A stretch of DNA of 64,000 nucleotides from Botryosphaeria dothidea. Lineage: Eukaryota > Ascomycota > Dothideomycetes > Botryosphaeriales > Botryosphaeriaceae. Position numbers and translations under genes: made by a program. The stretch is from the NCBI GenBank assembly GCA_011503125.2, contig WWBZ02000040.1, positions 3,534,001 through 3,598,000 on the forward strand, written 5' to 3'. The notes beneath the pieces were generated by a model. It was not told the origin of the DNA, searched no databases, and saw only the letters and a program-made list of their open reading frames with translations. Of the stretch, positions 25,447 through 36,711 are shown piece after piece (positions within the stretch are counted from its first letter, which is position 1; every line of letters begins with the position of its first letter).

Positions 25447-25910
25447 AGGGATCGGCGGGGGCTCCGGGAGATTCGCTGGCGGCTCAGATTAGCGAAGCGC
25501 GGAATGCCTGCCCGACGACACTGCCAGGCCTAGCGCTGCCGATCCCCGTCTGCTCAGCTCTGCTTTCCGCTTCATATCCCAACGCGAAGTCGTGCCTGAC
25601 ACGTCCTCCCTGCATTCTAGCACGAGGTTGGCGCTGAAACCGCCGCCCCCGATTAGCCCTCGACCATGCCATCCACCATCCGTGCACACTAAAATCCCGG
25701 CGGGCAGTGCTTAGCTTCGTCTTTCTTGGCCATGTATTAGCAACGTCATCATCGCTGCTACCCACCAGATCTACCGTAGGCTCTGGCCCGCGAAGGAATA
25801 TGCATGTCATTAGGAATGATGTGAGTGGCTACTGTGACGTTGTGCGCTTTGACTGAAGATCACCATGCTCACGCCCGCCGGGTCCTTGTTGGGAATCTTC
25901 GGCCTCATCA

Positions 25911-25917
25911 TATATAT
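25911..25917 (+). promoter_or_regulatory. TATA-like box of the peroxygenase gene
   Basis: TATATAT about 67 bases upstream of the ATG at 25984, in the expected orientation and distance. Confidence 0.45.
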
Positions 25918-25983
25918 TTCACTGAGGGCTCATACAGTTGTAGCTCCCATCATTCCCTACTCCAATCCTCTCCACAACTCATC

Positions 25984-27352
25984 ATGAAGTCCTCTACAAT
26001 TTCACTGACTCTGCTGGCTTCCAGCACAGAAGTCCTCGGCTTTCCACAACTTGCCGTCGACCAGCTCGCCAAGCTCGCCGCACAGTCAGGGGAGAAACTT
26101 CCCAGGCTATTGCAAGAGAAGCACGAGAACCTGAAGCGGCAAGCTGGCTTCGACGCTGCTGCCCAGGCAGTCTCAGTCACTGGCCAGCATGCTTTCGTCG
26201 CGCCGAATTTCGGTGCGGGCGATCAACGCGGCCCATGTCCCGGACTCAACGCCGCTGCCAACCACGGCTATATCGATCACAGCGGTGTTGATACCTTCAA
26301 CAACATCCTCGCTGGTGTGAATGAGGGTAAGCATGAACCCCACCACCACACACCACATCTATGAAAACTAACCGTTAATAGCTTACGGTATGGCCTTGGA
26401 CCTGGCAACGTTCCTTGCTGTCTATGGCACTGTGTTCGATGGAAACCCCATCTCTCTTACACCCGGATATTCCATCGGAGGCTATTCTCCACGCAGCCAG
26501 AACATCCTGGGCAACGGCCTTGGCCTCCTGGGACAGCCAGAGGGCCTCAGCGGCTCGCACAACAAGTACGAGTCCGACTCGTCCCCGACCCGCCCCGACA
26601 TGTATCTCGAGGGCCAAGCCTTCCGCGTCTCCGTGCCGCAAGCACAGCAGTACGTCGACAACACGCCCTCCGACCCCATCTCGGCGCCCGACTGGTACGA
26701 CAGCCTGTTCGAGTACCGTATCTCGCGCTTCGACGACTCCATCAACCGCAACGGCCGCTTCTTCTTCTCGCCCTTCGCCGGCGTGCTGGTCGCGCCCGCC
26801 GGCTACTCCTTCCCGCCCGCCATGATGTCGAACCACTCGGCCGAGTTCCCCGAGGGCTACATGACCAAGGACATCTTCAAGCAGTTCTTCTCGCTCGGCG
26901 GCGCCGACGACGCCATCACCTACGAGGAGGGCCACGAGCGCATCCCCGAGAACTGGTACAAGCGCGCCATCGGCGACGAGTACACCATCGCCGGCTTCCT
27001 GGCCGACGTGCTGTCCTACGCCATCCGCGACCCGCGCCTGCTCAGCGTCGGCGGCAACAACGGCGAGCCCGACACCTTCACCCCCGTCGACATCGGCGAC
27101 TTGACCGGCGGCGTCTTCAATGCCGCGACCCTTCTCGAAGGCAACAACCTGCAGTGCTTCGTCTTCCAGAGCATTCTTGCTGCCAGCCCTGATGTGCTCG
27201 GAGGCGGCATCGTCACGTCTTCGCCGTTCAAGCAGTTGAGCAATACCCTGCTGTCTGGCATCGCCGGTGTGGGATGCCCTCAGTTGACATCCATCAACAA
27301 CAAACTGTATGAGCAGTATCCGGGTTACGATGCTTCTCAGGGTGCTGTTTAA
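25984..27352 (+). CDS. heme-thiolate peroxidase / unspecific peroxygenase-like (chloroperoxidase family)
   Basis: A secreted heme enzyme using hydrogen peroxide to oxygenate or halogenate organic substrates. Exons are 25984-26326 and 26382-27352; the intron of 55 bases has an ACTAAC branch site; the product is 437 residues. A signal peptide (1 to about 19) is followed by a short propeptide and by PCPGLNAAANHGYI, where Cys85 is the axial heme ligand. The second family motif, normally EGD or EHD, reads E-S-D at residues 178-180 (SHNKYESDSSPTRPD), so Glu178 and the Asp are kept but the middle residue is Ser. The length is that of the long or intermediate peroxygenase class. Its neighbour upstream also encodes a secreted protein. 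Confidence 0.9.
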
Positions 27353-28319
27353 AAGACCCTAGCGAATGATTTGTAACTTGTATCTTATACTCCTCATTAG
27401 CCTAATATTATGAACTCATGAATCTGCATATCTATTCTTCGTCTTCGCTCAATCATGAAGGAGCACCTCCCGGCGTGTAAAGACGTGAGGTTAACTTTAG
27501 ACTTATTAAATCCCCTCATGTTTGCATTCAGACTGTTGCAGTACCTTTAGGATTGGTTTTGACTTCAGAAGTTCACCGCAAAACATGATATTCAGTGTGA
27601 AAGAACGTGTCATACCGCACACCGGGAAGAAAAGCAGAGGAAACTCTAGTCTGTTTCGTGGACCAATCAAAACTGCCACCATGGCAGTGTTAAGATTCTC
27701 CATCCATCCAAAAACGATAACCATCTCGACTCCGCTGGTAGACCTGTTTCTGATCTTCGAGTGGAAATGGGGCATTCGGAGCCTGTTTTCGATTGTACAC
27801 CCGCTTTTTGGCGTCTGCAGGAGCCACGTTCCTCGCAGATGCAGACCGGCGTCTGATTATGCGGTCTCCGCGAAATGTGGCTAGTCCCGAAACGAGTCTC
27901 CTACAATTGGTCGACTCATGCTTGGCGTTATTCAAATCTTCAAGGGCCAGACGTGTCGATCTCGTTTTGTCCGGTAAGGATAGGAGGTGGCCATCATTGA
28001 TCGATGACTGCGATGAACTTCCACAGCAGCGAAGACGCGTAAGTATTATCTGGGCTCAGGCGTTGATCAGAAATTGAAGATGAGGCACAAATATTGTCCG
28101 AGAATAAATAGCACTGTGAAAAGTCAAGTCGACGTATAATAGCAAGCAGCAAGCAGGCGCCCGATTATTTACAGGGAGCAAGATATGACAAATAATGCAA
28201 GGCCGTAGAGCAAAATAAGCACAAAAGACCTCCCCGGACAGACTCCGCACTCTTCCCCGAGTCAGACTTGACGTTCCGGCGCATTCGCTGTGCGCCAGGC
28301 AAAACTTCACCACGTTGCG
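27353..28319. other. intergenic, gene-poor
   Basis: 3' flank of the peroxygenase. Open frames are short and have random composition. Confidence 0.6.
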
Positions 28320-28707
28320 TCACTTCCCGTCCGGGCTCTGCCCGAGGACATATACTCTGTCCAGCGCCCCAGCCCTCCTTCGACTCTTTATACCCGTACC
28401 GAGTTTCTTGAGGTCGATGGTCGCAAGGAACATCTTCGTGTCGCCGACGTTGACACAGACGTCCACCTTTGTGTTCTTCTTTCCGGTCCCTATATCCACG
28501 TATTCTCCTGCGTCGCTGTCTTCTGATACCGTGTCAGGGCCATTGAGAACGGGTGGTTTGGAACGCGCGCTCACCGTATTTTGACGCGATGTCTTCCCAG
28601 TACTTCTGGTTCAGTGAATCGTACACCACGACGTGTTCGCCTATCGAGGAGTGCTCCCTGAAGGCGCTGTGGGAACTTGAGCTTTTGCGCGGGGTAAGCA
28701 GGGACAT
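28320..28707 (-). CDS. possible small two-exon gene, 111 residues, unknown
   Basis: Exon 1 is 28707-28575 and exon 2 is 28522-28320. The 52-base intron has GTGAGC, a CTGAC branch site and CAG, and the two frames join in phase. The product contains HSSIGEHVVVYDSLNQKYWE and, after the intron, EDSDAGEYVDIGTGKKNTKV, then VGDTKMFLATIDLKKLG. This composition is protein-like, with no signal peptide, membrane segment or known motif. The ATG at 28707 may be internal to a longer gene whose upstream exons I could not place. I do not recognise it. Confidence 0.4.
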
Positions 28708-29820
28708 GCCGTGTGTTCCTGAAGATCTTCCGCTGCGGGTGCACTGGATGATACCGACAAGGTGGATTGTGCTACCAAGCTTCGAGGTTCGAGATGTGCG
28801 GCAAGGTCTTGAGGAAAGCTCGGGTAAATGAAGTTATGTTTTCCCAAGGCGACGGTGAACGTGTGATGATGGGAGAGGCCAGCAGCTGAGAACAAGGCAC
28901 CCTATAATCACACTCCGCGTGGGGTGGCATTGCTTGGGGGCCGGCAGACGGCTCAACGCGAAGAACGATAGCATATCACCTGCCTTCAGGCGACCATAAT
29001 GTTGCCCGTCAACAACTGTGGCTGATACCGGATGGAGAGGGCGGAAGGCAAAGTCCGTTCCTTTGTCCACGCATGTGACAGAGGGTGGGTGGGATACTGA
29101 CTCTCCACCTAGACAAGCTGGTTATTGCGCAATGCTGTATGTCTGCGGCACGGGACGTGGGACCATACGCCATGGCTGGAAACTGGCTGAGCTGAACCGC
29201 CGGTCCGTGATTCCAGGCCATACGCCTATTATTGAGGCACAGCACCAGAGATCACCTTTGTGTAATTGCCAGGGTATCTTACCGTGATCTAAAGCAGGAC
29301 AGGCAGATCCTTCCACCATAGAAAAGAAATAGACAGGCTGAAAACTTTCTAAGACAATGGCGAGTGCGATACGGCAAGCCTCTCCCATACTACACGTTAT
29401 TTTTGAATCGTTCCAATGAGCGCTTTGCGATGCCCCTCTTTACACAACGGGAAACGAGCTGACCACCCTCACATCGCACGGGTTGTTTGACTGGATAGAT
29501 TGGAGAAATCATCTTGCGAAAAGGCTGCGCAACCACTGTTGTGAGTAGGAAAGGCTATGGGAGCCCCAATCCGACTCACCGACATTCTGACAGGGATGAA
29601 AGCAAACATGCAGTATCGAGGGATGGATACCCATCGGATGAGGTGGGTTGCATTGCTCGCAAACGAGGTGTGGCTGCATCGTGGCGGAGACGAGGTCAGC
29701 CGGACCCAATTCTGAAGTCCCAGCCTTGCTCCGGTTATCGGCTGCCTTTTATGTGAATAAGGCAACCATGACGCCTTTCTGACAAGAACGGATGTTCTTA
29801 ATTCTGCCTTTGTTTTGATA

Positions 29821-30282
29821 TCAGTACAGCCCACTCTTCTGCCTTTGGTGTAAAGAAATAGCCACCCCGCCTGATCGCATGATCAGAAGAGCCTCTGCTC
29901 CACGCTCTCCGACGACCTTCCTTTCTCGTGAAGGAAGGTAAAACAACTCCACTGCCTCCTCCAGATAAGCTGCCCCATTTGCATCTGAACTGTGGTTCTG
30001 GCTAGCCGCATTTTTTATGCCGATGACGGTGGCTGATGCTACGTGCTTCATCAGCTCAGAACTAGCGAAGAGGCGGCTGCCATGTGATTTATCTTCCCTG
30101 CTGCCGGCCATGCGAGTAATTGCAGGAAAGGCAAGCGAATCGTCATGAGTAGCCGTCAAGGTGTACTGCTCGAGGCGCTGTTTGGACGTTTTGCGGGCGA
30201 ATTTTACCCCGTCTTCGGGCGGAAGGCACTTGACCTCGTCCTTTCGATCATCTCTCAATTCTTCACCACCGTCCTGGCTCAT
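29821..30282 (-). CDS. doubtful hypothetical protein, 153 residues
   Basis: An uninterrupted frame from ATG to stop with an acidic N-terminus (MSQDGGEELRDDRKDEVKCL) and a charged middle part. The amino-acid mix is more protein-like than that of other frames in this gap, but there is no motif, no intron and no neighbour to support it. It could be chance or a gene remnant. Confidence 0.25.
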   Translation of the reverse strand: MSQDGGEELRDDRKDEVKCLPPEDGVKFARKTSKQRLEQYTLTATHDDSLAFPAITRMAGSREDKSHGSRLFASSELMKHVASATVIGIKNAASQNHSSDANGAAYLEEAVELFYLPSRERKVVGERGAEALLIMRSGGVAISLHQRQKSGLY

Positions 30283-30703
30283 CCGATCCCATGCAAGACC
30301 GCCGAACTCATGATCTGCACATGTTCGTCAGGTTGTCACTATGTCTATTCTTTCTTCGCCCCCCACTTTCGATTCTGAAATCGGAAAGCACCTGCGACGC
30401 CGCAACTGGCACATACCATAATCTGACCCTTGACCAGGGAGGTACGATGAAGTTGGAGGATTGAACCCCCAACAAAGCAGTTATCGCAGGCTTATGGTGG
30501 CTGAACATGCACCCTTTTGCCTTTTCATGCGGGAGTTCACTTCCAGCCTGAGGCCCGTTGCTCTCAAACCCTGCTCAAGATGGCCAAGTCGTGAGCACTA
30601 TGAAAGAGTGCGCGGCTGAAAACCCGATCCAGGGCTTTTAGCCCTGTGGGCAGTTGTCGCAAAGAGCTGACTGCTCCAGCCTCGTCGAGATTAGGATCTT
30701 GCG

Positions 30704-30710
30704 TATAAAA
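30704..30710 (+). promoter_or_regulatory. TATA-like box of the patatin gene
   Basis: TATAAAA about 97 bases upstream of the ATG at 30807. Confidence 0.45.
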
Positions 30711-30806
30711 CTTGAAGACCATTTTCTTCCAGCTGATGGGATTTCACAGATGAATTCCTTGCCGTCTCCTGCTCCTCGCTCTTAACCGTTGTTAAAAGTG
30801 CTCACG

Positions 30807-32670
30807 ATGTCCGTGCCAGCTGATACCACCAGCAGCAAAAAGCCTGTCCAAGGAAGAATGTCAACGAGGTCCCTCACAGATCCATTGGCGCAAATACCCA
30901 CTGTTGGACCATCAAATGGAGGGCAAGTTAGTCAGGAGAAAAGAGCCGTCAATTTCCCACCAGGGCATAGCCCGCCATCCCGAGCAAAGTCTGAGACCTG
31001 GGGGTCAAATGCTTCATCGGCAGTCCTGGATGGCGCATGGATTCAGAAAAGCGTATTGTCCTTGGACGGTGGTGGTATCCGAGGTTACTCGATCCTTATC
31101 ATCCTACGGACTCTCATGAAAATTATCAAAAGGATCGAGGAAGAAGACTCCGAGGACGCTGCAAACAGTAGCTACCATCCCGGCGCATACCCTGTGAAGG
31201 GACGTCAGAATGCCGACATGGTCCAACATACCCCAGAGAACCCTGTTCCTGAATCAGCAGAAGGTAAGACCTGACGCGTCCAAGGCCCAGGCGATGTTCT
31301 TGCTGACTCGCCGCTTGAGATGGTCGTGACCGGTATTTGGTGTCGCACTATTTTGACTATATCGGTGGAACGAGCACTGGAGGGTAAGTCAAACATTTCT
31401 CGAATAGTGTTTCGCACAAGCTGATCAGTGCATAGTCTGATAAGTATCATGCTGGGACGCTTGCGCATGACAACGGAAGACTGTATAGAGGCTTACCAAG
31501 AATTCGGTGGGAGGATATTCGGCAATGGGAGATTGTTCTCCCAACGAGGACCGTTTTGGGTCTGGTGGAGAGAAAAGTATGATGAGGACAAGTTGCGCAA
31601 GGCAGTTGAGGATATCGTGTCGGACAATCTGCCTCGGATGCAGCGCGGGCTCGGGGCTGGAAAGTTCAACTACTCGCCACATCTGTGCAAAACGTAAGTG
31701 AAGACCGGGGTAACTTTGCTGCCGAGACGCTGATTAAACGATCCTAAGAGTATGCTTTGCATTCACCTCAGAACCCATAAATATCGGCAGAAACCCGTAC
31801 AGAGACGTCGCCAGAGATATACGCCAAGAGTCACCCGAGACAGTTGGACCGTATGTGTTCCGCAGTTATGACCATTTGGCGGCACCAAAAACATCGAACA
31901 AGCCTCAATTTTTCCCTCGAAATCCAGGGCCGGCTCCAACAATCCCAATATGGGAAGTTGCCCGTGCAACAACTGCTGCACCAACATACTTTGCGCCGGT
32001 GGTGATTACCGATCGGAAATATGGTGACGGAGGGTTTGGCTGTAATAATCCAGTTGTGGAGCTCCGCATTGAGGTTGAAACCATGCATGGTAATCCAGAG
32101 ATGGAAGCCGCCAACTTCATGCTGTCCATTGGGACTGGTGAAACCAAAGGGTTCCACCGGATTCCAAAGGCTGGCGGTTTTCAGCAACTGTATGGCTACT
32201 TGCGGGCGGCTAAGAAATTAGCCAGCGAGTCCGCCGAAGCGCACGAGTCAATGAGCCAACATTGTCAGAATCCAAGAAACGGATGGTCCTACCATAGGTT
32301 GAACGTCACGAGTAAGTATGAGCTTGCGGACATGAAGCTGGACGAGTGGAAGAAGAACCAGAAGACGCTGAGAAGGATTGAAGAAGAAACGATGAAGTAT
32401 TGTCGAGAACCAGAAGTTAACAAAGAGCTGGAAGATATTGCCAAGCAACTGGTCGAGCGGAGAAGAGCTCGGTGCAAAGGATCAGAGTGGGAATTCTTCT
32501 CAACCGGGACTTTGTACCGTTGCGTTCTGAGCCCCTGTAACAAACCGCAGAAACAGTATCGTACCAGGCAGGCACTGCAGAAGCATCTCAGAGCCGTACA
32601 TTCATCATCGTACGACCCAGATGATCGTGCAGCGGAGGAGGAGCTGTTCAAGAGGGGGAGATGCACTTGA
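30807..32670 (+). CDS. patatin-like phospholipase with C-terminal C2H2-like zinc finger
   Basis: A lipid acyl hydrolase with a Ser-Asp dyad. Exons are 30807-31263, 31320-31383, 31436-31693 and 31749-32670 (566 residues); introns are 52-56 bases. The oxyanion motif is SLDGGGIRGYS, the nucleophile motif is GGTSTGG (its last Gly codon is split by intron 2), and the catalytic Asp lies in KYGDGGFGCNNP. After the patatin domain, a charged helical segment leads to FYRC-like LYRCVLSPCNKP...HLRAVH, a Cx4C...Hx4H finger at about residues 515-545. The N-terminal 80 residues are low complexity. No signal peptide is visible, so the enzyme is intracellular. Related fungal patatins often work as stand-alone enzymes or fused to immune-receptor-like repeats; here only the finger is present. 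Confidence 0.88.
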
Positions 32671-33303
32671 TGCTGGAGAACGAGAACCACGAGATACCGG
32701 CCATCTCAAGACAGTGATGGTCGAGCTGGTATGACGTTCTCAAAGCTGAGTGGAGAAACGAGGATAGCATGGTGGTACAAGGAAGGCGCGTTGGAAAGGG
32801 CGTTCCCGACCTGACTCTTTACACGTCCACACCATTCCTAAATTGGCAAGGCTGTCGGATCGGATGAATCTCATTTCACATGTCCCGGTCAATACGTCAA
32901 CCTATCACCTCATCACCATCCCTCGGGCGCAGATCTCCCGCCCGAAGCGCTCCAACGGATTCGAAACCAAGACCTTTTCTTTTACGCAATCGGCGCAAAA
33001 TTCCTTCACACTCCTTGGGAGCCGCCTGGAAGGCCATGATGTCATCTAGGAACAGAATGACCGCTGCATCCGCTGTTTGCTCGTCGACCTTCCCGCCGCC
33101 ATGTCTCGGGACGGATACTCTGTGGCAGCGGCTTCTCACGTTTCACACCGTATACAACGCTGGACGAACTCTACCATTTCTAAGGACTACTAGCCTTAGC
33201 ACACGGCGACCCGCTTTGATCTGGGTCCTCGAGTGGCGGTCTGAGATGAAATGGCTGTCACTTAAAGGACCTTGATCCCTCCAGACACCATTGCATCGGC
33301 AAA
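32671..33303. other. intergenic, tandem genes
   Basis: 3' flank of the patatin gene and promoter of the first DHA1 transporter. Nothing recognised. Confidence 0.6.
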
Positions 33304-35104
33304 ATGTCAGACTTAGACACGAGGAGCCTTGCATCTTCGGACGGAGAAAAGAAGGGCAAGACCGCCCTTCACCAAGAGCAGGGAAGAATAGACGGGACAC
33401 AGCTGCAGCTTCCCCATCCGTACCACCATGGAGATAATATGCCCCGCGGAGACCGGGCCCACCACGTTGCAAACGACGCAACATCATTCCCTCCTAGTCC
33501 TACAATGTCTCACTGTGAAAAGAATGCTGTCACCTGGGATGGCCCAATGGACCCGGAGAACCCCTTCAACTGGCCAACCTCAAAGAAATGGCGCGTCACT
33601 CTGCTAGCATGCTTCATGTACGTCCCTCCATCTACTTGCTTGCGGCTCGGGGACTAAGAATTCATACAGGACCTTCATCTCCAGCATCTCCGGCACCGCT
33701 CTCGCACCTACAGCCCCGCTTCTCACCTCCACATTCGACCTCCCTCCCGATGCCGCATCCACGATCCCGCCAACCTATTACCCCATCTTTACCTGGACCC
33801 TCTCGGCAGGCGCCATCCCGCTGATCCTCCTCCCCGTAATGGAAACCTACGGCATCCGCCTCCCCTACCTCCTCTGCCTGCTCACCCTCATCCTCACCAC
33901 CCTCCCCCAAGCCCTCGCCCCGCCCTCTGCATACGGCCTCCTCCTCGCCATCCGCATCCTCACCGGCGGCGCAGCCGGCGTCCTGCAAAACGTGACCGGC
34001 GGCATCATCGGCGACGTGTGGGCGGGCCCCCGCGCACGCAGCACGCCCGTAGCGCTCTACATCTGGGCGCTCGTGGCCGGCCTGATGATCGGCCCCGTCA
34101 TCGGCGGCGCGATAACCCGGAGCACCTCTGCCTCCTCCCCGCCCCCGTCCTCCATCTCCTCCAGCACGGACGAATCGGGCCGCCTGTCCTGGCGCTGGGT
34201 GCCCTGGACCCAGCTCATCGCCTACACTCTCGCGCTCCCGCTCATCTACGCCCTCCTCCCCGAGACCCGCGGCACGGCCATCCTGGCGCGCATCGTAGGC
34301 GAGGAAGCACGCCAGTCGCCGCTCGCCGTCCTGAAAGACGCCGTCGGCCGCCCGCTGCGGATGCTCCTGACGGAGCCGCTCGTCTTCTGCAGCACGCTGT
34401 GGTCGGCCTTCTGCTTCGGCAACGCGCTGCTCTTCACGCAGAGCATCCCGCGCGTCTACGGGCAGGCGTACGGCTGGGAGGCGTGGCGGTGCGGGCTCGT
34501 CCAGGGCGCGCTCGTCGGCGGCGTCACGCTCGGCCTGGCGCTGTCGCCCATCCAGGATCGTTGGTACGCGGGTACGGAAACCTCCATCGACCCGGAGAAG
34601 GAGGAGGGCGGAGGGGAAGTGGAAAGGGAAGAATGGGGAGGAGAACACTTCCTCCCCGAAGCCCGCCTCTACCTCAGCGTGCCGGCCTCCTTCCTCGGCC
34701 TCGCCGGCGGCCTGTTCGTGTACGCGTGGACGGCGACCCCCGAAATCCACTGGATGGCGCCGACGGCGGGCTTGGGCCTGGTGGGCGTCGGCATCTTCGC
34801 CGTCGTGGCCGCCGCGAGCAACTACGTCGAGGACTCGTACTCGCTGTACGCGGCGTCGGCGCTGGCGGGCGTGGCCTTTGGCGAGAACCTCACCGGCGCG
34901 TTCCTCCCCTTGGCCGAGCAGGCGCTGTATACGAATCTGGGCGTGCGCTGGGCGAGCAGTCTGCTGGCGTTAGTGGCCGTGGGGCTGAGCTTCGCGCCGG
35001 TGGTGCTGCTGTGGAAGGGAAAGGCGATTAGGGCGAGGAGTCCATTTATCAGAGAGGCCACGTACGAGACGAAGGGGTCTGGTCAGACGCTCACGGAGCA
35101 TTAG
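33304..35104 (+). CDS. MFS transporter, DHA1 drug:H+ antiporter family (first copy)
   Basis: An integral membrane protein of 582 residues expected to export drugs, toxins or polyamines in exchange for protons at the plasma membrane. Exons are 33304-33617 and 33670-35104 with an intron of 52 bases. A hydrophilic N-terminal tail of about 95 residues contains GPMDPENPFNWPTSKKW, the signature found just before helix 1 in Tpo1/Flr1-type DHA1 proteins. About twelve hydrophobic segments follow; the second half of helix 5 carries ALVAGLMIGPVIGGAI, the antiporter motif C region. The central loop is acidic (DPEKEEGGGEVEREEWG). Codon use is strongly GC-biased in exon 2. Substrate is unknown. Confidence 0.9.
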
Positions 35105-35469
35105 AGAATAACGCAGCCAAATGAATACATGAAATCATCGCACTAAGCAGAGATCTTAGCAATAGCAGTGAAGTGATTATTTTTTTTCTGTTCATTTTGA
35201 GCAGAGGGTTATCTCTCAATATCGAACCCGCAAAAATTTCCATGTTTTTCCCGTGAAGTTGATTCATCGACCAAGAGCGTCTTCTCCTCTAAGACTTTGT
35301 TTCCCAATAGCCCTTGTTGAAAAAACGCCCCCGCTTAACGCTCCGTTCACATGCAAAGATTAGTCAGAAAACTTGAAGTCATTCCCATGGGGGGGGGCTC
35401 ATGATTTTGTTGAAAACATGAGATTTCGTGAAAGGCCAGGAGCGCCCGCGCTCAGAACCGGTCGATAAT
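35105..35469. other. intergenic between convergent genes
   Basis: AT-rich tail-to-tail spacer between the DHA1 transporter and adenosine kinase, with T- and G-runs. Nothing recognised. Confidence 0.65.
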
Positions 35470-36711
35470 CTAGGCAGTCTTGGTGTAAGTCTGCTTGGGG
35501 AAGGGGTACGAGGGGCCGAGCTCCTGGATGCTGAGCTTGGCGAGCCACTGGCCCATGTCAACGGAGGTCTCGAGATCCTTGCCCTGGACGATACCGGCGA
35601 CGAAGCCACCGGCGAAAGCATCGCCAGCGCCGTTGGTGTCGTTGATCTTGTCCTTGCCGATGGCGTGGACGGGGAACTGCTTGAGCTCGGCCTCGGCGCC
35701 CTCCTTGCCGATGGCAACGACGGTCGGGTCGGTGCCCTGGGTGATGATGACGGTGCGCGGGCGGGCCTTGTTGGCCTTGGGCAGGGCGGCCATGAGCTTG
35801 GCGATGGTGGGGATGTCCTTGGTGTCGTGACCGTTGTTCTCGGCCCAGGCTCTGGCCTCGGTCTCGTTGCCGATAACGTAGTCCCAGTAGGGAGCGGTCT
35901 GAGCAAGCTGGTCCTTGAAGAACTGAGGGATGAAGGGGGCGGAGATGGAGAAGACGAAGGGCTGCAGATCCAGTCAGTCCTCACCACAGAATCCAGCAAA
36001 AGCCATGTAAAACCAAACGTACCTTGTTTTTCGCAGCAGCCTCCTCGGCCAGGGCGAGGATGGCCGGGACGCAGACAGTCAAGTGGTAGCCACCGACGTA
36101 GTAGACCTTGGCGTTCTCGACGAGGCTCCAGATCTCAGGCTGCTTCAAGTGCTCAAGCTTGTAGTGGTTGGCAGCGGCCAGGTCGGTGCACATGCTGCGG
36201 TCGTGGCCGGTGATGATGACACCGCAACGGCCGGTGGGGTGCTCCTCATCGTAACGGTACTCGACGCGAAGGCCGACCTGCTTGACCGTTTCCTTGAGGA
36301 TGTCTGCGTACTTGTCCTTGCCGACGCAGCCGATGTAGACGGCGGAGTTGGGAGGGAGAATGTACTGTGCAACGCATGGGCATGTCAGCGAAAACACACC
36401 GAATTTGAGTGCCGATGTGAGAGATCTCGTACCTGGGCGCCTCTTGCCGTGTTCTGGGCGGCACCACCAGCGATGAGCTTGGCGTTGTAGTTCTGGAGCA
36501 GGTCCTCGTAGAGACCCATGTGCTTCTCCTCGGCGAGGATGGCGTCGTTGGCCTTCAGGCCGTACTTCTCGAGGAGCTTCTCATCTCTGCGAAGAGGCGT
36601 CTGTCAGCCATTGGAGCCGTCGCAAGCATCGCATCGCACTTACCCGACGCCCTGAATGTCGAGGAGAGGGTTCTCCAGGCAGAGGAGCTCAAAGTTACCG
36701 GTGGAAGCCAT
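35470..36711 (-). CDS. ado1: adenosine kinase (PfkB family)
   Basis: Phosphorylates adenosine to AMP with ATP, salvaging adenosine formed from S-adenosylhomocysteine in the methyl cycle; cytosolic. Four exons on the minus strand: 36711-36644, 36586-36433, 36364-36023 and 35961-35470; 351 residues, the usual length. Motifs: NPLLDIQG at the N-terminus, AGGAAQNTARGAQ (substrate-binding glycines), PTGRCGVIITG, and the PfkB signature DTNGAGDAFAGGFVAG with the catalytic Asp. The three introns are 57-68 bases with consensus borders. The family match is strong along the whole length. Confidence 0.97.

Larger units (their letters stand above)
24822..25983. promoter_or_regulatory. divergent promoter region, secreted protein / peroxygenase
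   Basis: Head-to-head spacer of about 1.16 kb between two genes for secreted proteins. It holds a (GAT)n microsatellite at about 24911-24935, a run of 15 G at 25432-25446, and a TATATAT box near 25911-25917 about 67 bases before the peroxygenase ATG. Confidence 0.6.
28708..30806. other. 2.1-kb gene-poor stretch
   Basis: Apart from one doubtful frame on the minus strand (29821-30282), no coding pattern, tRNA or repeat is recognised. A TATAAAA box near 30704-30710 belongs to the patatin gene. Confidence 0.5.

Noticed and set aside
30440..30520. tRNA-like B-box (GGGTTCAATCC on the minus strand)
   Set aside because: No A-box at the right distance and no cloverleaf could be drawn.
33662..34750. 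362-codon open frame opposite the DHA1 transporter
   Set aside because: Mirror frame; composition dominated by Gly, Arg, Glu and Ala, and the plus strand has a full transporter.
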